The notes under the pieces were generated by a model that saw only the letters and a list, made by a program, of their open reading frames with translations, did no database searches and was not told the DNA's origin. Shown here piece after piece: positions 22,664 through 31,610 of a stretch of 64,000 bases of DNA. Made by a program: the position numbers and the translations under genes. Source of the DNA: Phascolarctobacterium_A succinatutens_B (lineage in GTDB: Bacteria; Bacillota; Negativicutes; Acidaminococcales; Acidaminococcaceae); the NCBI RefSeq assembly GCF_958453765.1, contig NZ_CAUDZA010000001.1:1-64000 (forward strand), given 5' to 3'. Each line of letters starts with the position of its first letter. Positions within the stretch are counted from its first letter, which is position 1.

Positions 22664-25600
22664 TTATATCTTTTTGTAGAGAATACGGATAGAATTCAGC
22701 ACGCACAGCAAAGATACACCGGTATCCGCAAAGACTGCTGCCCACATAGAAGCATAGCCCATGAGACCTGCAATCATAATGATAACCTTAACAGTCAGAG
22801 CGAAAATTACGTTCTGCCAGGCAATCGCACCGGTTGCACGCGCAATAGCAATCGCCTGCGGAATAGCCTTCACTTCGGAATTCATGAAGACAACATCAGC
22901 AGCCTCAATCGCTGCATCTGCACCGCTGCCCATAGCAGCGCCGGCATCCGCACCGGCTAATACAGGCGCATCGTTAATGCCGTCACCAACGAACATAACC
23001 GGGCCGTACTTGTTGCGCAGCATATTCAGCTCGCTGAGCTTATCCTGCGGCAGCAGCTGAGCGCGTACCTCATCAATACCTGCTGCCTTAGCCACAGCCT
23101 GCGCTTCCTTCTGCGCATCGCCGGTGAGCATAGCGGTTACCAGGCCTTGTGCCTTCAAAGAAGCAATTGCTTCCTTGGCATCTTCCTTCAGAGTATCGTT
23201 AATCAGCAGCTGGCCCATGTATAAGCCATTGTCGGCAACAAGCACCTCGCTGCCGCTTTCGGTAGGAGTATAGCCGCCGTATTCAACGTTAAAGCGTTGC
23301 AGCAGCTTTGTATTGCCGCACAGGACTTTGCGTGCGCCAAAGTACGCAACCAGGCCTTCGCCGGCAATTTCTTCAAACTTATCGGGGCGTACCATCTCCA
23401 GCTTTTCAGCCTTGGCAGCCTCTACGATGCTTACGGCAATCGGGTGGGTAGAAACAAGCTCAGCACTTGCACACAGGCGCAGCAGCTCGTCAGCTTTCAT
23501 GCCTTCGGCAGCATTAACCTTCTGCAGTACAAAGTTACCCTTGGTAACGGTACCGGTTTTATCCATAACTACGGCAGCAATGTTTTTCAAAGCCTCCATA
23601 GCAACGCCGCCCTTAAAGAGAATGCCGTACTTGGAGCCGGCGCCGATGCCGGAGAAGAAAGCCAGCGGCACGCTCAGCACCAATGCGCAGGGGCAGCTGA
23701 TAACGAGGAAGGTCAGCGCAGTATAAATCCATTTATTCCAGTCGCCGGTAATCAGGGACGGAATCACGGCAGTCAGTACTGCGGCAGCAACAACAAACGG
23801 AGTATAGATACGTGCGAAACGGGTAATGAAGCGGTCGATGGTCGGCTTGCTGGCAGCAGCGTTCTCCACGCTGTCCAGAATGCGGGTAACCATGGACTCC
23901 TCCAGAACCTTTTCTACACGGATTTTCAGCATACCGGAGGTATTTACGCAACCGGAAACAACCTCATCGCCATATTTGCGTTTTACAGGCACAGGTTCAC
24001 CGGTTACCGGGGAGGTATCTACCAAGCTTTCGCCGTCGATAACAACACCATCCAGAGGAATACGGTCGCCTACGCGCACCAGCAGAATGTCGCCTACATG
24101 TGCGTCAGCGGCAGGAATAACCTTCACCTCTTCGCCTACCAGCAGGTTGACAACCTCCGGACGCATGTCAACAGCGTCCATAATCTGGCCACGGCTCTTT
24201 TCTACCGCACGCTGCTCAAAATATTCGCCCACACGATAGAAGAACATAACGCCAACAGCCTCTTCCCAAGCCTGAATTGCAAACGCACCCAATGTTGCAA
24301 CGGTCATGAGGAAGTTTTCGTCAAAAACATTACCCTTAGCAATATTCTTCAAGGCAGTCAGCACAATGCGTCCGCCAAGCAGAATATATGCAAAAATCAG
24401 GAAGTACATATGGTACGCTTCCGGCACCAGTCCCAGCCATTCTGTGATGATGAACACAGCACCGCCCAGCACGATTTCGATAATCGTCTGCTTTTCGCTC
24501 AGCTCGGAAAGGATACCGCCGGATTTTTTGCGCTCCTCCAGCTCGGGCGCCAGAGAAGGCTTGCTTTCAGCCTCCAGCAGCACAACGCCCTCTTCTGTCT
24601 TATCGGTTACAGCCTGCATTTTCTCCAGCAGACCATTGTAATTTTTTGCACTTACGCGCAGCTTTTTCGTAGTAAATGTCAGGATTGCTTCATCAATCTC
24701 AGGCATAGCGTTCAGCGCACGTTCAATCTTGGCACCGCAGTTAGCGCAATCCAGATTTTTCACCAAATATACTCTGCTCTTGCCGCCTAATTGCGGACGG
24801 CGGTCACGCGGTACTACCAATACGTCGGATTCAATAGATGTGCAGATTTTTTGAATTTCCGGCAGCAAAGCCTCGTGGTCGGCAGCGCTGAGGCGCAGCT
24901 GCTTGGTAGCAAAGCTTACGTTGGCATAGGTTACGCCCGGCAGCTCTTTGATTTTATATTCCATTTTAGCAGCGCAGTTAGCACAGCCAAGATTTTGTAA
25001 AATATATACGCGTTTTACCTTATCGGCATCCGGCATACGGCAGGTGCAATTAGCCAGGCTCTCGCCGCATACATCGCAGTACTCCTCATGCGGATGGCAG
25101 ATTTCACAATTACAGTCAGCAGGATGACCGGGAACGTGGTGTCCGTGTACATGAGCATGTTCGTGGCCATGGTCGTGACCGCAACCGCATTCGTCACTAT
25201 GTGCGTGAGCATGTTCGTGTTCGTGGCCGTGGTCGTGACCGCAACCGCATTCGTCACCATGTGCGTGTGCGTGCTCGTGCTCGTGGCCGTGGTCGTGTCC
25301 GCAGCCACACTCGTCGCCATGTGCGTGAGCGTGTTCTTCGTGCTCATGATCATGTCCGCAACCACACTCTTCGCCGTGTGTATGGGAATGTTCGTGAGCA
25401 TGCTCGTGCTCATGGTCATGTCCGCAACCGCATGCGTCGCCGTGCGCGTGTGCGTGAGCGTGTTCTTCATCTTCATGCTCATGTTCATTACCACAGCAGC
25501 AATCATCGCCATGCTCATGGGAATGCTCTTTATGGTCATGTTCATGATCGTGTCCGCAACCACAAGCATCACCATGAGTATGCTTAGGCACATGTCCCAT

Positions 25601-25753
25601 AGTTTTATGATCATGGTCCTTGCCGCAGTGACCGCAGGTGCAGCCTTCCGGATGCTTGCTGTAATCCTCTACGCTATTGATATGACCGTCAATATGACGA
25701 AATGCTCTTACATCGCCGGAACCGTTACGGATATCTTCCAAATCTTTCTTCAT
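22664..25753 (-). CDS. His-rich P1B-type heavy-metal ATPase
   Basis: Metal-exporting P-type ATPase, probably for Zn/Cd/Co. The N-terminus (about residues 43-215) is a run of roughly seven ~20-residue units of the type GDECGCGHDHGHEHEHAHAH. A CxxC/CxC segment and two HMA-like metal-binding domains, each with CANC, follow. The core has CPC in VISCPCALVLS, the phosphorylation site DKTGTVTKG, and VGDGINDAPVLAGAD. ATG 25753 is preferred over GTG 25765 because AAGGTGG is 8 nt upstream. Length 1029 is long for the family because of the His repeats. The leader has an ArsR/SmtB-type palindrome. Confidence 0.92.
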   Translation of the reverse strand: MKKDLEDIRNGSGDVRAFRHIDGHINSVEDYSKHPEGCTCGHCGKDHDHKTMGHVPKHTHGDACGCGHDHEHDHKEHSHEHGDDCCCGNEHEHEDEEHAHAHAHGDACGCGHDHEHEHAHEHSHTHGEECGCGHDHEHEEHAHAHGDECGCGHDHGHEHEHAHAHGDECGCGHDHGHEHEHAHAHSDECGCGHDHGHEHAHVHGHHVPGHPADCNCEICHPHEEYCDVCGESLANCTCRMPDADKVKRVYILQNLGCANCAAKMEYKIKELPGVTYANVSFATKQLRLSAADHEALLPEIQKICTSIESDVLVVPRDRRPQLGGKSRVYLVKNLDCANCGAKIERALNAMPEIDEAILTFTTKKLRVSAKNYNGLLEKMQAVTDKTEEGVVLLEAESKPSLAPELEERKKSGGILSELSEKQTIIEIVLGGAVFIITEWLGLVPEAYHMYFLIFAYILLGGRIVLTALKNIAKGNVFDENFLMTVATLGAFAIQAWEEAVGVMFFYRVGEYFEQRAVEKSRGQIMDAVDMRPEVVNLLVGEEVKVIPAADAHVGDILLVRVGDRIPLDGVVIDGESLVDTSPVTGEPVPVKRKYGDEVVSGCVNTSGMLKIRVEKVLEESMVTRILDSVENAAASKPTIDRFITRFARIYTPFVVAAAVLTAVIPSLITGDWNKWIYTALTFLVISCPCALVLSVPLAFFSGIGAGSKYGILFKGGVAMEALKNIAAVVMDKTGTVTKGNFVLQKVNAAEGMKADELLRLCASAELVSTHPIAVSIVEAAKAEKLEMVRPDKFEEIAGEGLVAYFGARKVLCGNTKLLQRFNVEYGGYTPTESGSEVLVADNGLYMGQLLINDTLKEDAKEAIASLKAQGLVTAMLTGDAQKEAQAVAKAAGIDEVRAQLLPQDKLSELNMLRNKYGPVMFVGDGINDAPVLAGADAGAAMGSGADAAIEAADVVFMNSEVKAIPQAIAIARATGAIAWQNVIFALTVKVIIMIAGLMGYASMWAAVFADTGVSLLCVLNSIRILYKKI

Positions 25754-25792
25754 TGTATCTACCACCTTTCTTTTCAGGTTGTCTCACTCTTC

Positions 25793-25812
25793 ATATGAGT
25801 ATCTATTCATAT
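25793..25812. promoter_or_regulatory. ArsR/SmtB-like operator
   Basis: ATATGA and TCATAT form a perfect 6-bp inverted repeat with an 8-nt spacer, similar to CadC/CzrA/SmtB sites. It lies between the promoter and the P1B ATPase start. Confidence 0.6.
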
Positions 25813-25831
25813 ATAGTGTAAAAAATAATAG

Positions 25832-25851
25832 GAAAGGTGATAACACCTTTC
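25832..25851. other. 8-bp perfect hairpin in the P1B ATPase leader
   Basis: GAAAGGTG and CACCTTTC with a 4-nt loop, without a T-run. Confidence 0.6.
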
Positions 25852-25872
25852 AGTAAACTCTTTGATACCTAT

Positions 25873-25900
25873 ATTATAACACAAATAACGTATGAGTCAA
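25873..25900 (-). promoter_or_regulatory. P1B ATPase promoter
   Basis: Minus-strand TTGACT (25895-25900), a 16-nt spacer and TATAAT (25873-25878). TGAGT/ACTCA overlaps the -35 box. Confidence 0.8.
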
Positions 25901-25936
25901 TACTCACTCGTAAAATTAGTGATAAAAATTCCTAAG

Positions 25937-25966
25937 AAAAAAATGGGTACAGCATTCGCTGTACCC
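25937..25966 (-). terminator. ABC importer operon terminator
   Basis: A perfect 9-bp stem GGGTACAGC/GCTGTACCC with a 4-nt loop and ATTTTTTT on the minus strand. Confidence 0.92.
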
Positions 25967-26037
25967 ACTATAAAAATTGATGGAGAAAATTACTTTTAAA
26001 GAAGCTCTATGCTTACGCATATCGCTTTATGACTATA

Positions 26038-27018
26038 TTAGTCAAACAGATGGCAGGCAACCCAATGGCCGTGCTCAACCTCTTTCAGCTCAGGCTTAAC
26101 CTGCACGCAATGCTCGGTGCAGTGCTCGCAGCGGCTGGCAAAGGGGCATCCAGGCGGCAGGTCCAGCGGACTCGGGATTTCGCCTTCCAAAGGCTCAATC
26201 TTTTCGCCCGGCTTGAAGTCTACCTTAAATACAGCGCCCATAAGCGCCTTAGTGTACGGATGCTTGCATTGTTCTGCAATGCGGCCGTGCTCCAGCCATT
26301 CTACTACGTTACCCAAGTACATTACCGCAACCTGATGGCACATCAGGTCTACCAGACCGAGGTCATGGGCAATGAACAGGTAGGTAATATTTTTTTCTTT
26401 TTGAATGCGGCACAGCAGCTCGCAGATTTTTTCCTGTACGGAAACGTCCAGCGCACTGGTCGCTTCATCGCACACGATAATCTTCGGTTCCAGTACCAGA
26501 GCGCGGGCAATGCCCAGACGCTGACGCTGACCGCCGGACATGCTGTGCGGATAGCGGTCCTTGAATTCAGCAGGCAGCTCAACCATTTCCAGCAGCTCTG
26601 CTGCTTTGGCGTCTACCTCGCTGTTTTTAATCAGGCCGAAGTTTTTCAAAGGCTCGGTGAGGATATCCTTAACAAGCATTTTCGGGTTGAAAGCAGCAGT
26701 AGGATCCTGGAACACCATCTGGATGTTCTTTCTGTCCTGACGCAGCTGTTCACCCTTGGACTGCATCAAATCATGGCCTTCGAAAATTGCTTCACCGCTG
26801 GTAGCAGGGTGAATACGCAGCAGAGTACGCACCAGTGTACTCTTACCGCAGCCGGATTCACCGATGATGCCCAGGGTACGGCCTTCGTATGCACGCAGGT
26901 TGATGTCATTGCAGGCAGTCAGGAATTTGCCGCCGTCAACTGCGAATTTTTTGGTAAGATGGTTAATCTCCAGTACCAGTTTAGCACGTTCATAGGCTGG
27001 TCTTTCATTATTGCTCAT
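26038..27018 (-). CDS. ABC importer ATPase 2 (OppF/NikE type)
   Basis: Cytoplasmic ATPase of a nickel/peptide-type importer. Walker A GESGCGKST (about 53-61), signature MSGGQRQRLGIARAL, Walker B IIVCDEATSALD. The C-terminal CPFASRCEHCTEHC tail carries four Cys typical of OppF/DppF-like subunits and may hold an Fe-S cluster or metal. It overlaps the preceding ATPase gene by 11 nt. Length 326. Fifth and last gene of the operon read from the cobalamin riboswitch. Confidence 0.92.
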   Translation of the reverse strand: MSNNERPAYERAKLVLEINHLTKKFAVDGGKFLTACNDINLRAYEGRTLGIIGESGCGKSTLVRTLLRIHPATSGEAIFEGHDLMQSKGEQLRQDRKNIQMVFQDPTAAFNPKMLVKDILTEPLKNFGLIKNSEVDAKAAELLEMVELPAEFKDRYPHSMSGGQRQRLGIARALVLEPKIIVCDEATSALDVSVQEKICELLCRIQKEKNITYLFIAHDLGLVDLMCHQVAVMYLGNVVEWLEHGRIAEQCKHPYTKALMGAVFKVDFKPGEKIEPLEGEIPSPLDLPPGCPFASRCEHCTEHCVQVKPELKEVEHGHWVACHLFD

Positions 27019-27802
27019 AATACGTCTTACCTCCTATGACCGGAACTGCATTAAGCAGTTGTTTTGTATAATCATCCTGCGGATTAGCAATAACGTCCTC
27101 ACGCTTACCATATTCCACAACATGACCGCCCTTCATAACCATCAGCTTGTTGGATACGTAGGAAGCAACGCCCAAGTTATGCGTAACCATAATAACGGCA
27201 ACGCCGTATTCGTCACGAATATCAACAATCTGACGGATAATCTGTGCCTGAGTAGTTACGTCCAACGCACTGGTAGGTTCGTCAGCCAGGAGGATTTTCG
27301 GGCTGAAAATCATGGCCATAGCGATACCTACACGCTGACGCATACCGCCGGACAGCTCAAACGGGAAACTGTTCATAATATTTTCCGGGTTCGGCAGACG
27401 CACATTAGTCAGCATATCACAGCACATCTTATAAGCCTGGTCCTTAGACTTGTCCGGCTGATGCGCCTGAACGTAGTCAATGAACTGTTGGCCGATGCGG
27501 CGGATAGGATTAATCATGTTGCCGCTGTCCTGGAAAATCATGGACATCTCGCTGCCATACATTTTGCGCCACTCTTCAGGAGTATTTTGCAATACATCCT
27601 TGCCGTCAAAGATGATGCTGCCACGGCTAACACGGCCGGCACCGGGCAGGCAGCCCATAATAGCGCGGATAACGGTGGTTTTGCCGCTGCCGGACTCGCC
27701 GACGATGGACATAATCTCACCCTTATCCAATTCTAAGCTGGCACCGGTTACGGTGAGCTTGTCACCGTAGCTGATGTCTAAATCTTTTACTTCAAGAAGC
27801 AT
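27008..27802 (-). CDS. ABC importer ATPase 1 (OppD/NikD type)
   Basis: Walker A GESGSGKTT (residues 35-43), signature LSGGMRQRVGIAMAM, Walker B ILLADEPTSALD, switch His in MVTHNLG. At 264 residues it is the short NikD-like form, lacking the long OppD C-terminal extension. It lies 30 nt after the binding-protein gene and overlaps the next ATPase gene. Confidence 0.92.
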   Translation of the reverse strand: MLLEVKDLDISYGDKLTVTGASLELDKGEIMSIVGESGSGKTTVIRAIMGCLPGAGRVSRGSIIFDGKDVLQNTPEEWRKMYGSEMSMIFQDSGNMINPIRRIGQQFIDYVQAHQPDKSKDQAYKMCCDMLTNVRLPNPENIMNSFPFELSGGMRQRVGIAMAMIFSPKILLADEPTSALDVTTQAQIIRQIVDIRDEYGVAVIMVTHNLGVASYVSNKLMVMKGGHVVEYGKREDVIANPQDDYTKQLLNAVPVIGGKTYYEQ

Positions 27803-27832
27803 TGAACAATTACCTCTTTATTTCTTTATTAA

Positions 27833-29404
27833 TTATTGTTTCGGGCAAACATCTTTAGTCAGCCAGTAGTAGTCAGCCGGGAAGATGTTAGCGTTAGCCA
27901 GGCCTGCTTTGGATACCATGTTGGTCTTCGGATAGCCAAAGAACAGAGCTGCGCCGTCATCCAGCAGGATTTGCTGCATTTGAATCATGTAATCGCGACG
28001 TTTAGCAGGATCAAATTCTACAGCCAGCTTATCAGACAGTGCATCGTATTGCGGATTGCTGTAGCCGGTGGAGTTTTGCGGCTGGCTGCCGTTGATATTG
28101 CTCTTCCAGTACCAGTTCAGGTAAACTTCCGGGTCACCGGTGTTAGCAGTCAGAATGTTGGAGATAATCAGGTCGAATTCACCGTTGCGGCGCATCGGGT
28201 CAAGTACGTTATAGTCAACGTTCTTCATGTTAACCTTAATACCGATTTTCTTAGCGTCAGCCTGGGTAGCTTCTGCATACAGAGGCAGCTCGGCACGGCC
28301 GCTGTAGAATACGAAGTCGATTTCCAGGTTCTTGCCGTTTTTATCAACATAGCCGTCGCCGTTGGTATCCTTCCAGCCTGCTTCAGCCAGCAGCTTCTTA
28401 GCATTTTCCGGATTGTAAGCATTCGGATCCTTCAGTTGGTCAAAGCCATAGTCCAAGGAAGGCGGAACAGGTGCTTTACCGGGAATAAAGGTGTCTTTCA
28501 GCAGAACCTTGTTATAGGTTTCGCGGTCCAGGCACTGAATCAGAGCAGCACGAACCTTAGGATCATGCAGCGGTTTGCCTTCGTTCATATTGATTTGAGC
28601 CAATACGGTACGCAGGGAAGCAATTTCGGAAATGTTATATTTAGCTTTGTCTTTGAACAGCTGCAGGTCACCTGCTGCAATGTTGATAGCGAAGTCGATT
28701 TCACCTTTTTGCAGTGCCATAGCACGGGTATTAGGATCGTCGATAGTCGGGATTTCAGCATTTTTGAACGGAACCTTGCCATTCCAGTATTTTTCGTTAG
28801 CAACCATTACTGCTTTAGCCTTGCTGTAGGATTTTACAACATAAGGACCGGTGCAGATAGGACCTTCTTTTTTGATGTCACGGCCGGTTACCTTGGTATC
28901 AATCATGATAAACAGAGGATCAGCCAGCATGCCCGGCAGAGTCGGGGTCGGTTTTTTGGTTTTGATAATCAGGTTCTGACCATCAGCCTTAATTTCATCA
29001 TATTGGAAGATGGACTGAGCACGGGTGTTCAGCTTGAAGGTTCTTTCAATGGATTCTTTTGCAATTTCAGCAGTCAGCTTATCGCCATTGGAGAAGCAAA
29101 CCTTATCATTGATGTGGAAGGTCCAAGTCAGCTTATCATCAGAAATGGTCCATTTATCAGCCAGCCAAGGAACAGCATTCATTTTTTCGTCGAATTTAAC
29201 CAAGCATTCGCCAAGGCCGTAACGCATTACAACCCAGCTGAAGAAATTATCAGCAGGATCCAGGTTATCAGCAAAGTTGGTTACACCAAATTTTACTACT
29301 TCGTTGGATACAGCTGCTTTTTTGTCGCCGCCACAGCCTGCTGCTGCAAATGCCATTAAGCCGATCATAGCCGCTGCTGCGGTAAATTTTAAGGATTTTT
29401 TCAT
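27833..29404 (-). CDS. ABC importer substrate-binding lipoprotein (SBP family 5)
   Basis: Extracytoplasmic binding protein of the nickel/dipeptide family. Signal peptide with lipobox FAAAGC (Cys near residue 24), then the long two-lobed domain with DPADNFFSW near the N-terminus. KDTNGDGYVDKNG is a Ca-binding-like loop near residue 345. The ATG at 29404 lies 7 nt after GGAGAG; an in-frame ATG at 29419 is within the SD region. Length 523. Family members bind peptides, Ni or Co chelates, or heme; the cobalamin riboswitch upstream favours cobalt or a corrinoid-related ligand (inference). Confidence 0.88.
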   Translation of the reverse strand: MKKSLKFTAAAAMIGLMAFAAAGCGGDKKAAVSNEVVKFGVTNFADNLDPADNFFSWVVMRYGLGECLVKFDEKMNAVPWLADKWTISDDKLTWTFHINDKVCFSNGDKLTAEIAKESIERTFKLNTRAQSIFQYDEIKADGQNLIIKTKKPTPTLPGMLADPLFIMIDTKVTGRDIKKEGPICTGPYVVKSYSKAKAVMVANEKYWNGKVPFKNAEIPTIDDPNTRAMALQKGEIDFAINIAAGDLQLFKDKAKYNISEIASLRTVLAQINMNEGKPLHDPKVRAALIQCLDRETYNKVLLKDTFIPGKAPVPPSLDYGFDQLKDPNAYNPENAKKLLAEAGWKDTNGDGYVDKNGKNLEIDFVFYSGRAELPLYAEATQADAKKIGIKVNMKNVDYNVLDPMRRNGEFDLIISNILTANTGDPEVYLNWYWKSNINGSQPQNSTGYSNPQYDALSDKLAVEFDPAKRRDYMIQMQQILLDDGAALFFGYPKTNMVSKAGLANANIFPADYYWLTKDVCPKQ

Positions 29405-29486
29405 TGTACATCTCTCCATTTCTTATACTCAAGTTAAACAAAAAACGTAAAACATATCTGAAAATCAAAGCTTCACCAAGTAAGCC

Positions 29487-30323
29487 TTAATCTTCAACAT
29501 CACCACGCGGGTCAAGCACATCACGCAGATTATCACCCCACAGGTTGAACACTACTACGGTAACAAAAATTGCCAGACCAGGGAAGAACATCAGCCACGG
29601 AGCAGTCTGCAGCTGCTGACGGCCCTCGTTCAGCATCAGGCCCCATTCAGGAGCAGGCGGCTGGCTGCCAAAGCCCAGGAAGGACAAACCTGCAAGCTCC
29701 ATCATCAGAGCACCAATATCTGCTGCTGCGGTAATAACCATCATCGGCAAAATATTGGGCAGGATATGTACCCACAGAATATGCGGCGAGGTACCGCCGT
29801 TAACGATGGCTGCTTCTACGAAGTCACGACGTTTTACCTTTAAAACCATACTGCGGGCCAATCGTGCATATTTGGTCCAGCTGACAATTGTCAGCGCAAA
29901 TACTGCATTAACTAGGCTGCCGCCCATAATACCGGCGATTGCAATCGCCAAAATCATACCGGGGAAGGAAATCATCATATCAGAGATACGCATGATAACC
30001 ATATCAACCTTACCGCCAAAGTAGCCGGAAACAACACCCATCGTAGTACCTACGACAAATACGCTAGCTACCAGAACCAATACGCCTGTCAAAGAAGCAC
30101 GTGCGCCGTACAGCACACGGCTGAAGCAGTCACGGCCTAACTTATCTGTACCAAAAAGATGTTGTGCACCGGGTTCCAAAAAGGCATCTTTCATAGCAGC
30201 ATGAGTCGGGTCATAAGGAGCAATTACCGGAGCTGCGATTGCTATCAGCAGCAGGCAAAGCACCAGAACAGAGGTTACGGCAAAAGCACGGTTGGTTTTA
30301 AAACCATTAATAATTGTTTCCAT
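29487..30323 (-). CDS. ABC importer permease 2 (DppC/NikC type)
   Basis: Inner-membrane permease with six segments. The N-terminal PYDPTHAAMKDAFLEPGAQHLFGTDKLGRDCFSR region in outline is the OppC_N signature, and the EAA loop EAAIVNGGTSPHILWVHILPN lies near residue 185. Length 278. It is 6 nt from the partner permease gene and precedes the binding-protein gene by 82 nt. Confidence 0.92.
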   Translation of the reverse strand: METIINGFKTNRAFAVTSVLVLCLLLIAIAAPVIAPYDPTHAAMKDAFLEPGAQHLFGTDKLGRDCFSRVLYGARASLTGVLVLVASVFVVGTTMGVVSGYFGGKVDMVIMRISDMMISFPGMILAIAIAGIMGGSLVNAVFALTIVSWTKYARLARSMVLKVKRRDFVEAAIVNGGTSPHILWVHILPNILPMMVITAAADIGALMMELAGLSFLGFGSQPPAPEWGLMLNEGRQQLQTAPWLMFFPGLAIFVTVVVFNLWGDNLRDVLDPRGDVED

Positions 30324-30329
30324 CTGCTT

Positions 30330-31271
30330 TTACCTTACCTTTCTCAGACGCGGATCAAGATAGTTGTAAGAGATATCAACAATGAGGTTGATAACCATAT
30401 ACATCAACGCAATCCACACAACTACACCCTGTACCAACTGGAAGTCACGGTAGGTGATAGCTTCAATAGCCATACGGCCAAGACCGGGCCATTGGAAAAC
30501 CATCTCGATAACCGCAGCACCACCCAGAAGGTTACCTAAAGACAAACCAAGCAAAGTAATCAGCGGCAACAGAGCGTTCGGCAGAACCTCTTTCCAAAGG
30601 ATATGGCTTTCGCTCATACCGCGAGCACGTGCACCGACAACATAGTCCTGATGCAGCTCCTCCAGAATTGCCGTGCGTACCTGACGGGTATACTTGGAGG
30701 CCATAGCGATAGCCAGTGTCAGGGACGGCAGAATCAAGGTATCAATACCGATTTCACCACCAACGATGGGAAGCAGGTCCAGCTTCAGACCAAAAAACCA
30801 CAGCAGCATCAGGCCTACCCAGAAGCCGGGCATAGATACGCCCATAAAAGTGAAGCCGCGCACGATATTATCAACCATGCTGCCACGCTTTACGGCAGAG
30901 TAGATGCCGGCAGGAATTGCTACCACCATCATCATAATCAGAGAAGCCAAAGAAAGTACGATAGTACCGGGAAGGCCCTCCATAAGTGCTTCAACTACAG
31001 GCTTTTTAACCATGTAAGAGAAGCCGAGATTGCCCTGTAAAGCTCTTCCTAACCAGTCAAGGTATTGGAAGAAGAAGGGCTTGTCCAGACCTAATTCAGC
31101 ACGCAGTGCATCAATTTCAGCCTGGCTTACAATAATATCCTCGTTACCTGCAATCATTTGGCGAACAACGTCACCGGGGGCCAGCATTACCAAAGCAAAG
31201 GTAATAAAACTGATACCCAGCAGAACAAGGATGATCTGTCCCAAACGGGACAGAAGCTGCTTTTTCGTCAA
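30330..31271 (-). CDS. ABC importer permease 1 (DppB/NikB type)
   Basis: Six-segment permease of 313 residues with the EAA loop VGARARGMSESHILWKEVLPNALLP. The start must be TTG (31271): an in-frame TGA lies 9 nt upstream, no ATG follows until well inside the first helix, and GGAG is 10 nt before. First gene of the five-gene operon, directly after the riboswitch terminator. A TTG start behind a riboswitch suggests modest expression (inference). Confidence 0.9.
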   Translation of the reverse strand: MTKKQLLSRLGQIILVLLGISFITFALVMLAPGDVVRQMIAGNEDIIVSQAEIDALRAELGLDKPFFFQYLDWLGRALQGNLGFSYMVKKPVVEALMEGLPGTIVLSLASLIMMMVVAIPAGIYSAVKRGSMVDNIVRGFTFMGVSMPGFWVGLMLLWFFGLKLDLLPIVGGEIGIDTLILPSLTLAIAMASKYTRQVRTAILEELHQDYVVGARARGMSESHILWKEVLPNALLPLITLLGLSLGNLLGGAAVIEMVFQWPGLGRMAIEAITYRDFQLVQGVVVWIALMYMVINLIVDISYNYLDPRLRKVR

Positions 31272-31285
31272 AGCACATCATCTCC

Positions 31286-31328
31286 ATCAAAAAAAATTAC
31301 CCTTCCTGCAAAAGAGCGCAGAAAGGGT
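31286..31328 (-). terminator. riboswitch terminator before the ABC operon
   Basis: ACCCTTTCTGC/GCAGGAAGGGT stem (31299-31328, one mismatch) followed by TTTTTTTT on the minus strand, 15 nt before the TTG start. It makes this an OFF switch. Confidence 0.88.
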
Positions 31329-31387
31329 ACATACTTACAATGTGCACAATTGTAATTATATATATTTCCGTCGCTAGCAGGAATATA

Positions 31388-31500
31388 TCAACTGAGGAAA
31401 TCAACCTGACTTAGCCTTGCGGCATCACAGTGGCTTGACCGCTACGGATTTGCACCGTATTCCGATTATTACCTGCATAGGCAGGCACCTCAGAAGAGTA
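31388..31500 (-). promoter_or_regulatory. cobalamin riboswitch
   Basis: On the minus strand, GAGGTGCC opens the aptamer, followed by ACGGTGCAAATCCGT and GCGGTCAAGCCACTGTGATGC (within it the B12-box GCCACTGTGA). AAGTCAGG closes it. Recognised by conserved core, not by a model search. Confidence 0.9.
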
Positions 31501-31610
31501 TAGATTTGTAAAAGTTCCTTATATCGGCAAAAAAGAATAAGCTAACACTTATAAATTTATAATAACACTAGTTCTCATAATTTGCAACAAATTTGTTGCA
31601 AAATGGTTGC

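Noticed and set aside
25201..25587. Plus-strand Arg/His-rich frames opposite the His repeats
   Set aside because: They arise from the repetitive GTG/CAC-type sequence of the P1B ATPase coding strand.
22664..25753. Copper-type assignment for the P1B ATPase
   Set aside because: CPC and CANC domains alone do not fix the metal; the His-rich N-terminus and the ArsR/SmtB-like site favour Zn/Cd/Co, so copper was not called.
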